DNA of 64,000 bases, from positions 33,262,057 through 33,326,056 of the forward strand of contig OZ024825.1 in NCBI GenBank assembly GCA_964016985.1, given 5' to 3'. Below are positions 11,131 to 23,200 of the stretch, one piece after another (positions within the stretch are counted from its first letter, which is position 1; every line of letters starts with the position of its first letter). Under the pieces are notes generated by a model that was not told the origin of the DNA, did not search any database, and saw only the letters and a list, made by a program, of their open reading frames with translations. Position numbers and translations under genes: made by a program. The stretch is from Anodontia alba (taxonomy: Eukaryota > Mollusca > Bivalvia > Lucinida > Lucinidae).

Positions 11131-12286
11131 ATGAACCAGAAGACTGAAATTCGTAACTATATTAAATGCCGCATTAGGCTTAATATAGATTCAACGCAGA
11201 TATATAATGAATTGTGTGGTATATATGGACCTCAGACCATTTCAATGCACACAGTTTTTGGTGGGTTAAAGCTTTTAAAGCTGGGAAATTTTCTGTTGAA
11301 GATGATACCCGTCCTGGAAGGCCTAAAACCTCTGTTACCAAGGCTAACATCGCTGCTGTAAATGTGGTCGAACAGAATGCACGATTGTCTGTCAAAGATA
11401 TAGCTAGTTGTACTGACATACCACCGCTTAGAGGACTAAGCCTGCCCAGTAAACGTGTGGTTAGGTAAACTGACCGCGCTCGACATGACCCCATTAGGTT
11501 GACTGGGCCGTAAAACCTCAACACAAACAAACAAACCAGAAGGCAGTGTGCAAACAATTCTGAAAAAGCGTTTGGACCTGAGAAAGGTTTGCGCTAGGTG
11601 GGAACCCTATTTGCTCACTGAGGAGCAAAAGACAAACGCCTTAAATGAACTTTTGAAAACATACAAAGGCTGTAATAGTCGGGTTATTTCTAACTTGCTA
11701 ACAGGTGTTGAAACCTGGGTGCACATGTTTGAGCCACAAAGAAGGGCTGAAAATAAGCAATGGAAGCGAAAAGATCAAAAACGCCCATATATTGCCAAGA
11801 GAACCATTAGTTCGAAAAAGATGTACGCAATTTTCTTTAATTCAAGTGGGCCAGTCGTTCAAGTGCCTTGTCCATCTGGTCATATAGTCACTGGCCGATT
11901 CTACAAGAATTCTGTACTGAAGAAAGTGAAAGAGTTTTACAATAAGAAACGACCAAGCAAAGGGTGGTCAGGAGTCCACCTATTACATGATAACGCCTTC
12001 TCTCATAAAAGTGAGGTTGTTAAGTCTTTTTTTGCTTCTGAAAAGGTGAAAGTTTTAAGTCATCCACCTTATTCGTCTGACCTTAGCCTGTGACTTCTTT
12101 TTATTTCCAAGGCTTAAGAAAATGCTTTCTGGAAATAAGTATACGTCTGGAAGTTCTCTTGGCAGCGCTATTTATCAGTGTCTCCAACACATACCAAAAG
12201 AAGACTATTTATCTGCTTTTCGCGACTGGGTAAAAAGATTACAAAAATGTGTTTCAGTTAAGGGGGAATACTTTGAAGGTTTGTAA
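11131..12286 (+). pseudogene. mariner transposase pseudogene
   Basis: Three open segments in different frames together resemble a mariner transposase of about 350 residues. The N-terminal DNA-binding part starts MNQKTEIRNYIKCR. After a frameshift near 11255 comes a WWVKAFKAG...GRPKT linker, and after the SINE insertion comes the catalytic part with WVHMFEPQRR, HDNAFSHKS and PPYSSDLS. The residue expected to be the first catalytic Asp (TGDE in the family) reads TGVE here. A second frameshift near 12091 separates PYSSDLS from the C-terminal DFFLFPRLKK segment, which ends at TAA 12284-12286. It is clearly dead. Confidence 0.9.
11428..11522 (+). mobile_element. SINE-1 3' fragment inside the mariner
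   Basis: CTTAGAGGACTAAGCCTGCC through GGGCCGTAAAACCTCAACAC matches only the 3' part of SINE-1. It splits the transposase reading, and ACCA flanks both sides, so it may be a severely 5'-truncated insertion. Confidence 0.8.
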
Positions 12287-12361
12287 TAAAAATATGTTTG
12301 ATAAAACGTAGCACTGAAGTAATCCGAACCCAGTTACAAAACTTTTTGCATGACCATCGTA

Positions 12362-12794
12362 ACAGAAATAATTACTAAGGAAAGTTTCTAAGAAACGCCC
12401 CTTAAAAATCGAATGGACCGTTCCGACTCGCACCATGGGAGAGTTCATTGAAGATCATCTGAGGGGTTTAATTTTGTCAGGTTACATCCTCCATACAGGC
12501 AACCTTATTGTACATGGCCACTAAGCAAATGCAAACTATTTGTTAGGGTTTGCACGAGTGAGGTATTGATGGAAAAGAACATAATCGCTCCAAATGTGTA
12601 ACGATTCCTGTTAAGAAATCCAAGAGTCATAATCTCCTTGAGAAATCCCATAGGTATTTTTAAACGTCATTTTCTGGGTCATCATATAGTAAGCATGCGT
12701 TATCTGTTGTCTGTCGGATTGAAAGTATTTCTGAACTGTCCCAATGCGCACAGCTATAGTTTTAATTCGAATTTTGTCTGCTTACGCATCCATC
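12362..12794. other. no feature seen
   Basis: Unique-looking sequence. Open frames of up to about 70 codons have no recognisable similarity and no supporting splice structure. Confidence 0.45.
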
Positions 12795-13002
12795 CTGCAC
12801 ATAAGCAGATAAAAAAAGCCTTAAATAAGTCAACCCAAAAGTACTGATATTTTTCTTATGTCTCCATGAAGTCATATGTTGTGGGTATACTCATAAGAAG
12901 CGCCTCTCGGAGGCGCTTCTAATGAGTACCCACAACACGTTTTCATGGAGAAATAAGAAAAAAAATATTATCTGGATACCCGTCTAATCGATCTGGAGCA
13001 AT
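12795..13002. mobile_element. MITE family B, copy B2
   Basis: AAAAGTACTGATATTTTTCTT, then hairpin arms ATATGTTGTGGGTATACTC / GAGTACCCACAACACG around AGAAGCGCCTC/GAGGCGCTTCT, then CATGGAGAAATAAGAAAAA. Confidence 0.75.
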
Positions 13003-13384
13003 AAATAAGTATCTGGAAGAGGGCTTAATTAAGAGTGAATACAACTTCTACAAATCGAATATTAATCGATGATCAGTCGGTTTTACAAACCCGATTATGA
13101 CTATGAAATTCTGGCCGATTCTCAACACTAGTTATTCCTACTATACGACGAGGGGCGTGAATCGATTCCTGATTTCAGCTCTTGTCGCAATAAGCCATTA
13201 AATGAAACGTGATATCCTTGGGTAAATATATACCTGATCGGTGGGTACAGTGGTCAGTCTTATTATGGCAGCTGTGAGATATGGTCCTAGAGGGTTATTG
13301 CGACAAATCGGTTATTGCATGTTTTAAATTTCTCGCCCGACGGCTCGAAATTTAATACTATGCAATAACCTACACAAAACTAGG

Positions 13385-13580
13385 CATTACGAAAACACGC
13401 CTATTCAAATATATTGAAAACCACCAAAAACTGAGAGTTTTCATATAAAAATTCTGATATTTTTCATATTTCTGCTCAAAACATAGATTGTGGATACTCG
13501 TTAGAACCGGCCCGCCGAGGCGGTTCCAACGAGCACCCATGAACTATGTTTTTGAGCAGAAATAATAAAAATAAGAAAAT
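13385..13580. mobile_element. MITE family A, copy A2 (right side lost)
   Basis: Left end CATTACGAAAACACGCC through the complete hairpin core (GTGGATACTCGTTAGAACC and partner), then truncated just after GAGCAGAAATAA. Confidence 0.8.
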
Positions 13581-14130
13581 GCTTGCCACCCTTTTCGAAG
13601 TAGTAAATTGAAAATCTTTTATCCTAGTAGAACAAACACTGCAAGACTGCGGGCTAGGACATTTTGGAGAAATCGGCGTATACCTCTACATCTTTGTCGC
13701 TGGATATATTTCGCAACACACCCCAACTCCCACCCCCACCCCCACCCCGCCTAAAAAATGAAAAGCTTTATCCCAGAATCATCGAACGGAAAATATTTAA
13801 AATCCCGGTTATAAGTTTTAAACAAACCTCTAATAATACGGTACGTTGACTCTATTGATACCCGTGTGGATCACGTTTTTCACCGGCTTGCTTTACATTA
13901 TAATGACATAATTGACAGATGCGGACTTAGAAAAACGACAAGATCTTGAACAATTAAGATCTTCGTCTAATTAGCGCCAACAAAAAATCTAGAATTAATT
14001 TGAAGCTGGATTTTGGAGACGTTTGCAGAGGTTGTCCACTACAACTTTGTCGCTAACATTTTTCGCTAAATTCAAAAGTTCAAAAAAAATAAGTTATTGC
14101 GAAAAATTAAGCGTTATAACGAGTAACCAC
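13581..14130. other. no gene seen
   Basis: It contains a C/A-rich tract (about 13720-13747) and otherwise featureless AT-rich sequence. Confidence 0.45.
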
Positions 14131-14409
14131 CATCACGAAAACACGCCTATGTAATTTTGACCCCCTTAAACCCCACTTTTATATAGTAAAACTGGGGTTT
14201 AGAGGGGTAAACATTAGTTTTCTTATTTCTGCTCAAAAACATATATTGTGGGTACTCGTTAGAACCGCCTCACCGAGGCGGTTCTAACGAGTACCCACAA
14301 TCTATGTTTTGAGCAGACATATGATAAATATCAGAGTTTTTTTATCTGACATTTTCAGTTTTTGGAGATGAAATTTTCTATATATTTGAATAGGCGTGTT
14401 TTCGTGATG
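14131..14409. mobile_element. MITE family A, copy A3
   Basis: Full-length. CATCACGAAAACACGCC at the left, a core hairpin with CCGCCTCACCGAGGCGG at the centre, and GTGTTTTCGTGATG at the right. Confidence 0.87.
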
Positions 14410-14520
14410 CAATCTATGTTTTGAGCAGAAATATGTAAAATGTCAGATTTGTTTATCTGAAAATTTTCATTTTTTGGCGGTGAAATTTTCAATATATTTG
14501 AATAGGCGTGTTTTCGTAAT
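14410..14520. mobile_element. MITE family A, 3' part repeated in tandem (A4)
   Basis: CAATCTATGTTTTGAGCAGA to TAGGCGTGTTTTCGTAAT directly abuts A3, so the right third of the element is present twice in a row. Confidence 0.8.
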
Positions 14521-14994
14521 ACCTAGTATGATGAAATATTTTATACACTTGTATGGGATTGAGCACACGAAGAGAAAGAAGTATGCAAACAGAATAGTGA
14601 TAGTAGAATATGATTAGATTCACTGTTGACAGATAACGCTTTTATCTTTATCTTATATGTATGGAATGGTTGTCATGACATGTCACTGGTATGATGAACT
14701 TTATTGCTATTTATGCTATTTATGTGTTTGTTTCTATGAATCAGCTAGTTTATCAGTGTAAACTTCTTTTACATCACTAGATTTCAAACAATTTATAAAG
14801 GTCAGGGTTTTCCCTCAGAGTTTGAAAGGTTTCCAAAGATTTCCTGATTTGGAATTAAGGGATCTTTAATAAGATTTGGGAATTTTTCAGAAATGGGAAT
14901 AGTCCTAAATTATCATCAAAACTATCGCCTTAACTATTGCTGTGTACCACGGCCCTGGCCGCATTATCGCAAGTACTTGAACAGACAGACCTGA
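14521..14994. other. no gene seen
   Basis: AT-rich sequence without recognisable repeats or exons. Confidence 0.4.
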
Positions 14995-15064
14995 GCAAAC
15001 AGTGTAGACTCAGATCAGACACCAAAGAACGCAGCGTCGGGTCAAGATCTACACTGTTTGGCAC
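14995..15064. repeat. stand-alone hairpin (family I, CAGTGTAGA type)
   Basis: GCAAACAGTGTAGACTCAGA pairs with GATCTACACTGTTTGGC. The loop is diverged. Confidence 0.65.
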
Positions 15065-15711
15065 ACGTCCCGGTTGTTTTAGACGCATCATTTGGCAGTA
15101 CATGTAAAATGGACTTGTTCAAATTTTAGGAACAATATGATCAGGAGTTGAGGGATATCGATATTTAGGATTATTACATTATTGTCTTTTCGACAGCACT
15201 GGATAAGACGCTTTTGTTTGGCGTTTTCTTTTAAATGAAAACGTTTTGGTCTGTCTGACCATATCTTATCAGAAACATTTGTCTTTTCTGTTTCTGTGTT
15301 TTGTTCTCTCAAATATTTACCATAAAATTAAATTTCTTTCTTAGAATTTTTTTTTTTTTTTTTTTTTGTTTTTTGTTTTTACTTTTATTTGCTGAATTTA
15401 ACTTATTGTGGTATGACAACAATATTGTGAAAATTTCAGAAAAATTAACCAAGCGGAACTTGTTGAAAACCCTACAGATTTCTGCATTCATTTTCACTAT
15501 GGGGAAAATGTATAAATAATTGATTAAATAAAAATACAGTGACTAGAATAAAACTTTTTGTGCTTAGGTAAGTACGACAAATGGTTTGGCACTAAATCAT
15601 GACCAAAGTTTGCAAATTTACTTGTTTGTAAAGCGCCAAACAAAAATGGCTTTCTGAAAGATATCGAAAGCACAGTAGTTTATTTGGCATTGTAAAAAGA
15701 TCCTTTTGCAT
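15065..15711. other. no gene seen; poly-T tract
   Basis: It contains a T-run at about 15348-15367. Short open frames on both strands over it are low-complexity artefacts. Confidence 0.45.
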
Positions 15712-15782
15712 AGGCGGGAAATGAAGACCCTGATCAGACTGTGCATTATTCGCTGTCTGACCAGCGTCTTCGTTGTCCGCTT
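15712..15782. repeat. stand-alone hairpin (family I)
   Basis: GGCGGGAAATGAAGACCCTGATCAGACTG to CTGACCAGCGTCTTCGTTGTCCGC, written here as its two arms. Confidence 0.65.
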
Positions 15783-15911
15783 ACCTAATAATTGGATACT
15801 GCAGAATATATCCAGTAGCCACATGACGTTCATGCAACATTGTCTCAACGTTGCATGGTACAGACTAATAGTGAAGGACCTTGCAAACGGTCGGACATCA
15901 TCGAGGACATC

Positions 15912-16019
15912 CCCAGCAGCATACACACAACGTCTTGATAACGCCGTTTCGACGTCGCTGCGACGTCATGACGTCGCAGCGACGTCTAACCGACGTTATT
16001 AAGACGTGTGTTTATTGGG
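15912..16019. mobile_element. MITE family L, copy L2
   Basis: CCCAGCAGCATACACACAAC to GTGTGTTTATTGGG with a nearly perfect centre CGACGTCGCTGCGACGTCAT / ATGACGTCGCAGCGACGTC. It lies 180 bp upstream of the first recognised exon of the ovothiol gene. Confidence 0.75.
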
Positions 16020-16198
16020 TCATGTTGTTGGGATCATAGTAGAGTGTACTCTAGTAGAGTACATCTAACGAGGATCCTGATCAGACTATTTGCATGTGAC
16101 GTGCAGACTTGTTTGATTCTTCGTTGTGTTTTCATAATGGGCGCTATTGATACTTGCTGAAGTAATTCTTGTTATTACGGTTTTCTTCTTTTTTGCAG

Positions 16199-16234
16199 TA
16201 AGAAATTAAATCACGCTACGCCATATCTACTACC
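16199..16234 (+). other. ovoA: 5' UTR part of exon 2, ovothiol synthase
   Basis: A T-rich tract ends in the acceptor TTTTTTGCAG (16198). The 36 bases after it are in frame with the ATG at 16235, and the first triplet is TAA, so translation cannot start further upstream in this exon. An upstream untranslated exon must exist but could not be located. Confidence 0.7.
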
Positions 16235-16311
16235 ATGTTACTGGAAGTACTCACGGGAGAACTCACGTTCAAGTCGAGACCACCACCGGATCTCACCAAG
16301 TGCTCCAAACA
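16235..16311 (+). CDS. ovoA: ovoA exon 2 (first coding), residues 1-25
   Basis: It begins MLLEVLTGELTFKS. The ATG context is CTACCATGT, with C at -3 in the favourable ACC run, and the in-frame TAA just after the acceptor supports this start. The donor is GTAAGT after AAACA, so codon 26 (Gln) is split. Confidence 0.88.
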
Positions 16312-19300
16312 GTAAGTTTGTTGGCACCCTCATAGAACTTAATGACATGATCAGGGATATATTCCTACCCAAAGTTACTACGGACCCTTGAAATGGGCCA
16401 AGGGTTCATGTCCCATTCAAATGCAAAATTTAGAATTTCGATGGGCCTTTTTAAATTTTGATGGGCCCTCTGGAATTTTTAATAGGCCCAAGAATCTTTA
16501 ATACTCCCTTAAGATCAAAATAAACAGTGGATTTGAATAGCTTACATGGGGTGGGGGTCTCAGAAATATCCCTGAATAATAGTGCAATATTTTGATTTTT
16601 GTTTCATTTATCACCGCCTTGACAGAACCGGGAAACACTTAGCAAACTGCATAACCGCCAAAAAAAGATGATATATATGGGTTTTCACGGTTAAAAAATG
16701 AAAGACAAACAGTCTCAGACAAAACCTGGATAAATGCACTCCCATTCAAATAAAAAGTGAAATTCATCCCCAATTATATTTTAGTGATACAGTGTACAAA
16801 ATCTCTGTGACTATTTAATATTTTTTCCATCTTCCATTTTTAACAGGTAATCTGTTATTAGTTATTTATAACCCTTGTCCTGCTGAATAAATTATGGTGC
16901 CACGCCCACTTCTAATTTTCAGCGAATCAGATTACTTGATCTGGATTTTTGCTATAAATTCACATACTTAATGGCAAACAGTGCAGATCCAGATCAGTTG
17001 GCTTCTTCAGAAGCCAACTGATCTGGATCTACACTGTTTTCAAAGGCAGGGTATTTCCGGGTTCAGCAGGACAAGGGTTAAGACAACTATCAATGTTTTA
17101 CTTGTATTTTATAGGGAGCTCCAAGCCTACTTTGAGAACAGCTATGACCTCAATGAGAGCCTTTTTACAGCACTCAAAGGTTCGTATTACAAAGATGCTT
17201 AACTCGCAAAAATAGCTGATATGCCACATGTTGGCAAGGAAAGTTAAGATCAGTATATACATTTGAATAGTCCGATCAGGACCATCGTCGCCCGTTTACA
17301 GAATCAGTGGCTACTGTATAGACTATATGGACGAACAGAGAAGGACCTGATGAAACTGCTTTAACGTGCAGGTTTTCTGGGCTGTACAAGCTTTTTGCAT
17401 CAGCAAAACATGCCTATATAATTTTGACCCCTAAAACCCAACTTTTATATTGCAAAACTGGGGTTTACAGGGGTATACATTGTTTTTCTTTTTTCTGCTC
17501 AAAAACATAGATTGTGGGTACTCGTTAGAACTGCCTCGCCGAAACGATTCTAATGAGTACCCACTATCTATGTTATGAGCAGAAGTATGAAAAATATCAG
17601 AGGTTTTTTTCATTTTTGGTGGTAAATTTTTTAGTATATGTGAATAGGCTTGTTTTCGTAATGGTACATTTACTGTTCGCATTGTGGCATAAAAGACCAT
17701 TCTCTCATGTTGGGAATCAGTTTTGTATTTTTTTTTCTGCAGTAAACATATATATCGAATGCGCATGGCACAGGAATATACTAGCGAACAGACACCATCC
17801 ATTACGAAAACATGCCTATTCAAATATACTGAACAGTTAATCACCGAAAAATTGAAGATTTTCAGACAAAAAAATCAAATATTTTCCATATTTCTGCTCA
17901 AAACATAGATTGTGGGTACTCGTTAGAACCGCCTCTGTGAGGCGGTTCTAACGAGTACCCACAATCTATGTTTTTGAGCAGAAATAAGAAAAATAATGTA
18001 TACCCCTGTAAACCCCAGTTTTACCATATAAAAGTGGGGTTTAAGGGGGTCAAACTTTTCATAGGCGTGTTTTCGTGATGGTTGTGTTTATAATCTGTTA
18101 GGACTTTGCGTTTCGCTTATGTAATATTGACAGAGGACTTCTTTGCCAAGTCTTTTGAGTGTTTCTGTGTTTTGATCGCATTTATCAAATGTAAGAAGAT
18201 TCGAAGGTTTTCAGATTACCTGAACTGAATCTACAATGTTTCCAAAGAAAGGGCATATCCGGGTTCAGCAGGACAGGGTTAACTCTTAACATTATGACGA
18301 AACAAAGATGAGGGCACGACCACAAACTTGAATTCAGAGCAAATAACAACCAATAGAAAAAAAAAAAAAAAAAAAAACGAGCTCGAAATCATTTCTAGCG
18401 CTAAGAAACATTTATGGCTCTACGGTGAAAGAGAAATGTGGCATCTACCAGTTAATTTATTATTATATATATACAGAGGAAGGAGTCAATGCCGAAACCT
18501 TTAAACCAGAGTTTTTTTTTGTTTGTTTTTTATTTTAATATAGAAGTATACCTGATACTATATCACTCTCGGATAAATGTTTTTAGTGGTAATTCATTTA
18601 GACTTTACGCAGTGAACAACACGGATCCCGGACAACATGCGCCGCAGTAGTATTGTTGGCAGATTTATTTATTTATTATTATTATTGTTATTATTATTAT
18701 TTCTAGATGAGACAGCGTTCTACAAATGTCCGGATCGTTTAAGGTTGCCGTTGATCTTCTATTACTGTCATACTGCTGTCGTCTATATCAACAAACTCAT
18801 GCTCGCCGGCCTCGTCAAGGTAGGTTATCTTCTGTCAGAGTACTACACATTGTCATCAACGTTATTATTTACTCTATCCTCCTTTTTCACATTGATACAA
18901 TTTGAATGACAGTAAATAGGCAGTTAATCCACAAACATCCCAAAATGCTTTTCTTTTCAAAAGACTGCATCCTGTAAAACAAGCGATATCCGACTTCCGA
19001 CGAAATACATGTACTGTCGAACTTCGGTTTTTCAAACATTGTTAGCTCCTTTACCATGGTTCATTCGAATTCGTTTTGAGTCACTATATAGGAACTTTTT
19101 TCCGATAGCTCAAGAAAATAAATATTTGGTGATATTTGATATTTTAAGGAAATTTTCTTACTTTATCATCTGAAAGTATGTTGTGTGTACTCATTATAAT
19201 GGCCTCATTGACACAATTCTAATGAGTACACTCAACATGCCAACATTTTTTAGAATATTGAAAAGGCGTCCCTAAATTAGCTCCATTTGTCTCCTGACAT

Positions 19301-20207
19301 AGCGCTATGTTTAACCATCAGTGGCTCAAACTACTCGTGTCTAAAGCAAATTTCCTTGGTCCCAAACATGTTCGAGCCATTGACGTTTGACTGTGGTTTG
19401 TTTTCGAACTATAAGAGATTAAATATTGAAAAAACTCACCAACTGAGATTCAGAGTTGCATTGCAGGCCTGCACTGGTCAGTCATTGAGTAGCTTGTATT
19501 ATGTCATGGACATGTCATATGACTATGAATGCCGTTTGATAGTCATTATACTGACACTCGATACAACAATAAAATTCGTTATAATGACAATTTGACTAGC
19601 GCGGAAATCCTTTCTCAAGAGGTGACAGTTAATCAGAAATTATGCAGGAACATTATTATTCAATATTTCAAGCAACATTCTTTCGTATACGTTCTGTGAA
19701 GAAACGAGAATAAAACATGGCATTTGTTGCATATCATTCTACTGATTAAGAATTCTGTACAACAGCAAATTCAGTTTAATACCAATATCTTTGTGAACAA
19801 ATGCTGTCGTTGTAACGAGTGTTCATTGTATTACGCATATATAACTTCACCTCAAAAGCATTGAAACCACAGAAAGCTTTAGAGATAAAAAAAAAAACAA
19901 CTCTAAACAGTAGTATTCAGTGCAATGGTATACATTTGGAAACACAAGCTCCAGTTTGGTGGTGGGAGAGGGAGTGGAATTGATACACTTTTAGGTGAGG
20001 CAAATTAATTTGTTTCCCTTCTAAAAAGGGGTCTACTCTGAAAGGGAAATATTTGCTGCCATTGGTTCAGCTCTAACAAGAAATAATTTGTTCTTCATGA
20101 GAGCAAAGCCGTTCCATTTAGGGTAGAGCCTTTACAGAAGGGACCTGACATGCAGGAAAGCAAAGAGCACAGTATAGATCAAAGTACCTTTACATTTGTA
20201 GTACGGT

Positions 20208-20288
<81 letters not shown>

Positions 20289-23200
20289 CTTAGAATTTTG
20301 CGACTAACGAGTCACATTTGATGCTTTATCATTATTTTCATAAAATATTTTCTTATATGATTTTATCAGAACAGCTTGCATACACATTTACAGCAGAGAT
20401 AAAAAAAAAAATTCTTTAACATTTATTTCAGGAGCGAATTAACTTTGAGTTTGAAAAGATGTTTGAAACCGGGGTAGATGAGATGTCCTGGGATGATACG
20501 GTAGGTTTCAGTTTTCTTACTTCTGCCTTTCATTGGAATATAATTTGTTTGCGAAGCAAATTTAACCACGAAGTCAAACATTATCGTCAGAATAATAAAA
20601 TTTAATACAGTCGACTCTCGTTATCTCGACCTCGCTTATCTCGAATAACCGCTTATCTCGAAGTGAAAATCTTGTCCCTGTTTAAACATGAAAATCTAAC
20701 AACAGGTAACAAAATATTGTGGAAAAGAGGAGAAAATTGCTCCTAAGGAGCAATTTCTCCTCTTTTCCACAATATTTTCAATATATTTCCAACTTCAGGA
20801 TTCAAATTACCTAAACATTTGTAAAATATGGTTGTTCGATTTATTTTTCCTGAATTCTGCAAACTGATATGTCGAAGTACGGATACCTCGAAGTATTTCA
20901 GAGAGTCCCTTGGAATTCAAGATAACGAGAGTCGACTGTATTTGTATTCCTACATGACAGAGGATTACTTAATCATAACATTATTAATCTAAAGTACTGG
21001 AACAGACAGTCCTGAGAAAACAGTTAGACACAGAGCAGACGCTACAGAGCACTGCATCTGATTATGGTATATCATGATGCTAGTCCTCCAGCAGTTTTCA
21101 GTCATCAAAGAGATTAAAACCGTCTAAATAAAAAATCGATTAGTCTGTTAAATCTCATCATGGTGTACATATCATATATTTTATACATATAAACATATTT
21201 TAAAATACACCAAAAATATAAGCGTGGCTACCTAGGAAATGCAACAATTACGAAGCACAGCATTCCCGAGCCACCTAAAGAGACAAGGAACAAATATGAT
21301 ACAGTGAACCCTCGTTACAACGACAGCATTTGTTTCCAAAAATGTTGCCATTATAATGAATTTGCTGTTGTAAAGAAACCTTTATGGACAGAATGATATG
21401 TAAGAAAGGCTTTGTTTTATTCTTATTTCCTCATAGAACATATGTTTTGGATATTTGTTAGAATCGCCTCTCTGAGGTGATTCTAACAAATATCCAAAAC
21501 ATATGTTGCTTGAAGATTTTATGCAATGTTTTTGCATAATTTCTCATTAACCGTCACCTCTTGAGCGAAGGTTTTGTGACATTCAAATTGCCATTATAAC
21601 GAATTTTGTCGTTGTATCGAGTGTCGGTATAAAGAAGGTTGACTGTAAAACAAAGCGCCACATATGAAGCCACCGATGCACAAACAAAGAAGAACTGCAA
21701 TAGAGCAACCACCTTGGAACGGTCAGTAGAAAAACTACTGAGCCATCTAGATTGCCGAATTTTAAACTGAAGCAGACATTCAAATTCTTTCTTACTCTGA
21801 TCCTAGAAAAAGACCTTGAGTTTTCATTTTCATTAATTTTGAGTTTCTGGCTGTAAAATGCCGGAATCAACAGCCTATACTTATGGTTTTACCACTTAGC
21901 ACACTGTGGACGAATTCAGCAGTCAATGCATTGATGATCCTCGTATATGTCTTATTTTTCCTAGAAAATAAGCGCTGATATTTTATGCAAAGTGTCCCCT
22001 TGGAGGTGGGGGTTGTGTTGGTGGGGGTGGGGGCGGGATTTGCATAAAATTTCAAAACCTGTTTTCTGAGGAAACAATATATTATATTTCAAGTCTGGGG
22101 ATACTTTTTACTAGCATGCCAAGCGCAGTTATCGCAAAATATAGCGAGAAGTGAAAAGAAAACAGCTGGCGACAAAATACCTCTTAGTCTTAGAAATTCT
22201 TTGTTAGGAGGGGATGGGGATTGCGCACTTGAAATTACAGTCAAAGGAAATTATTCGAAGTCAAATGAAAAGTAAAGCAAGCTCTTTTTAGGGTCAAGGT
22301 AAAAATAGTTTAAATGTCGGCGGTTGGTTTCAAATTCAGCATTCTAAATGTTCTCCATCAGTTACCATGACACAGTTTACATAATATTTTAATTGATTCA
22401 GTCTCACTCATTTTTAGTTGTCTGCATTTTTGTCATAGTCACTTGTTAAGGATAAATGAACAACTTTTTTAAGTGAAAAAGGAACGTAAAACGAACTTTG
22501 GGGACATAGAATAATAATAAAAAGTGCTGTGAAGCACGGAAAATGCACCAGCTCGTAATATGATGATTCACAAGGTAATTGAGTTACCAGAAATGCACGC
22601 ACTGTACCTCGCACTGTACCGTATAAGGATCGCAACGAGAGAAAATGTACCTTATGCCAGGTGCATAGGCAGCCGCACTGATTAGTTTTTGCTGTCCACA
22701 TATAGAAACCCTGATTGATTAACCCTTGTCCTGCTGAATAAATTGAGATGCCACGCCAACTTCTAGTTTTCAGCCAGTCAGATTATTTGATCCAGATTAT
22801 TGCTATAAATTCACATACTTAATGGCAAATGGTGCAGATCCAGAAGCCAACTTCTTCAGAAGCCAGCTGATCTGGATCTATACTGATTGCAAAGGTAGGT
22901 TATATCTGGGTTCAGCGGGAGAAGGGTTAACAATCCATAGAGCACTCCCACCCCGGCCCCATCGCATGTGTATGCTGATCTGGAACTTAATTCTCCGCTC
23001 TGAGCATGCGTTAGAAGGTGCATTTTGTCACTAGAGCTCATTTACCTTAACCCTTGTCTTGCTGAATAAATTAAGATGCCACGTCCACTTCTAATTTATA
23101 GCCAATCAGATCACTTGATCCAGGTTTTTGATAGAAAGTCATATATTTAATGACAAACAGTGCAGATTCAGATCAGAAGCCAATTGATCTGGATCTACAC

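Larger units (their letters stand above)
10880..12359 (+). mobile_element. mariner-type DNA transposon, inactive copy
   Basis: The terminal inverted repeats extend about 77 bp (CGAGGGTCCTGCAAAAAG at the left; CTTTTTGCATGACCATCG at the right) with few mismatches. The element is bounded by TA at 10878-10879 and 12360-12361, the expected target duplication. A SINE fragment (about 95 bp) lies inside the coding part. The high similarity of the two ends suggests moderately recent insertion; the broken gene shows it cannot supply its own transposase. Confidence 0.9.
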
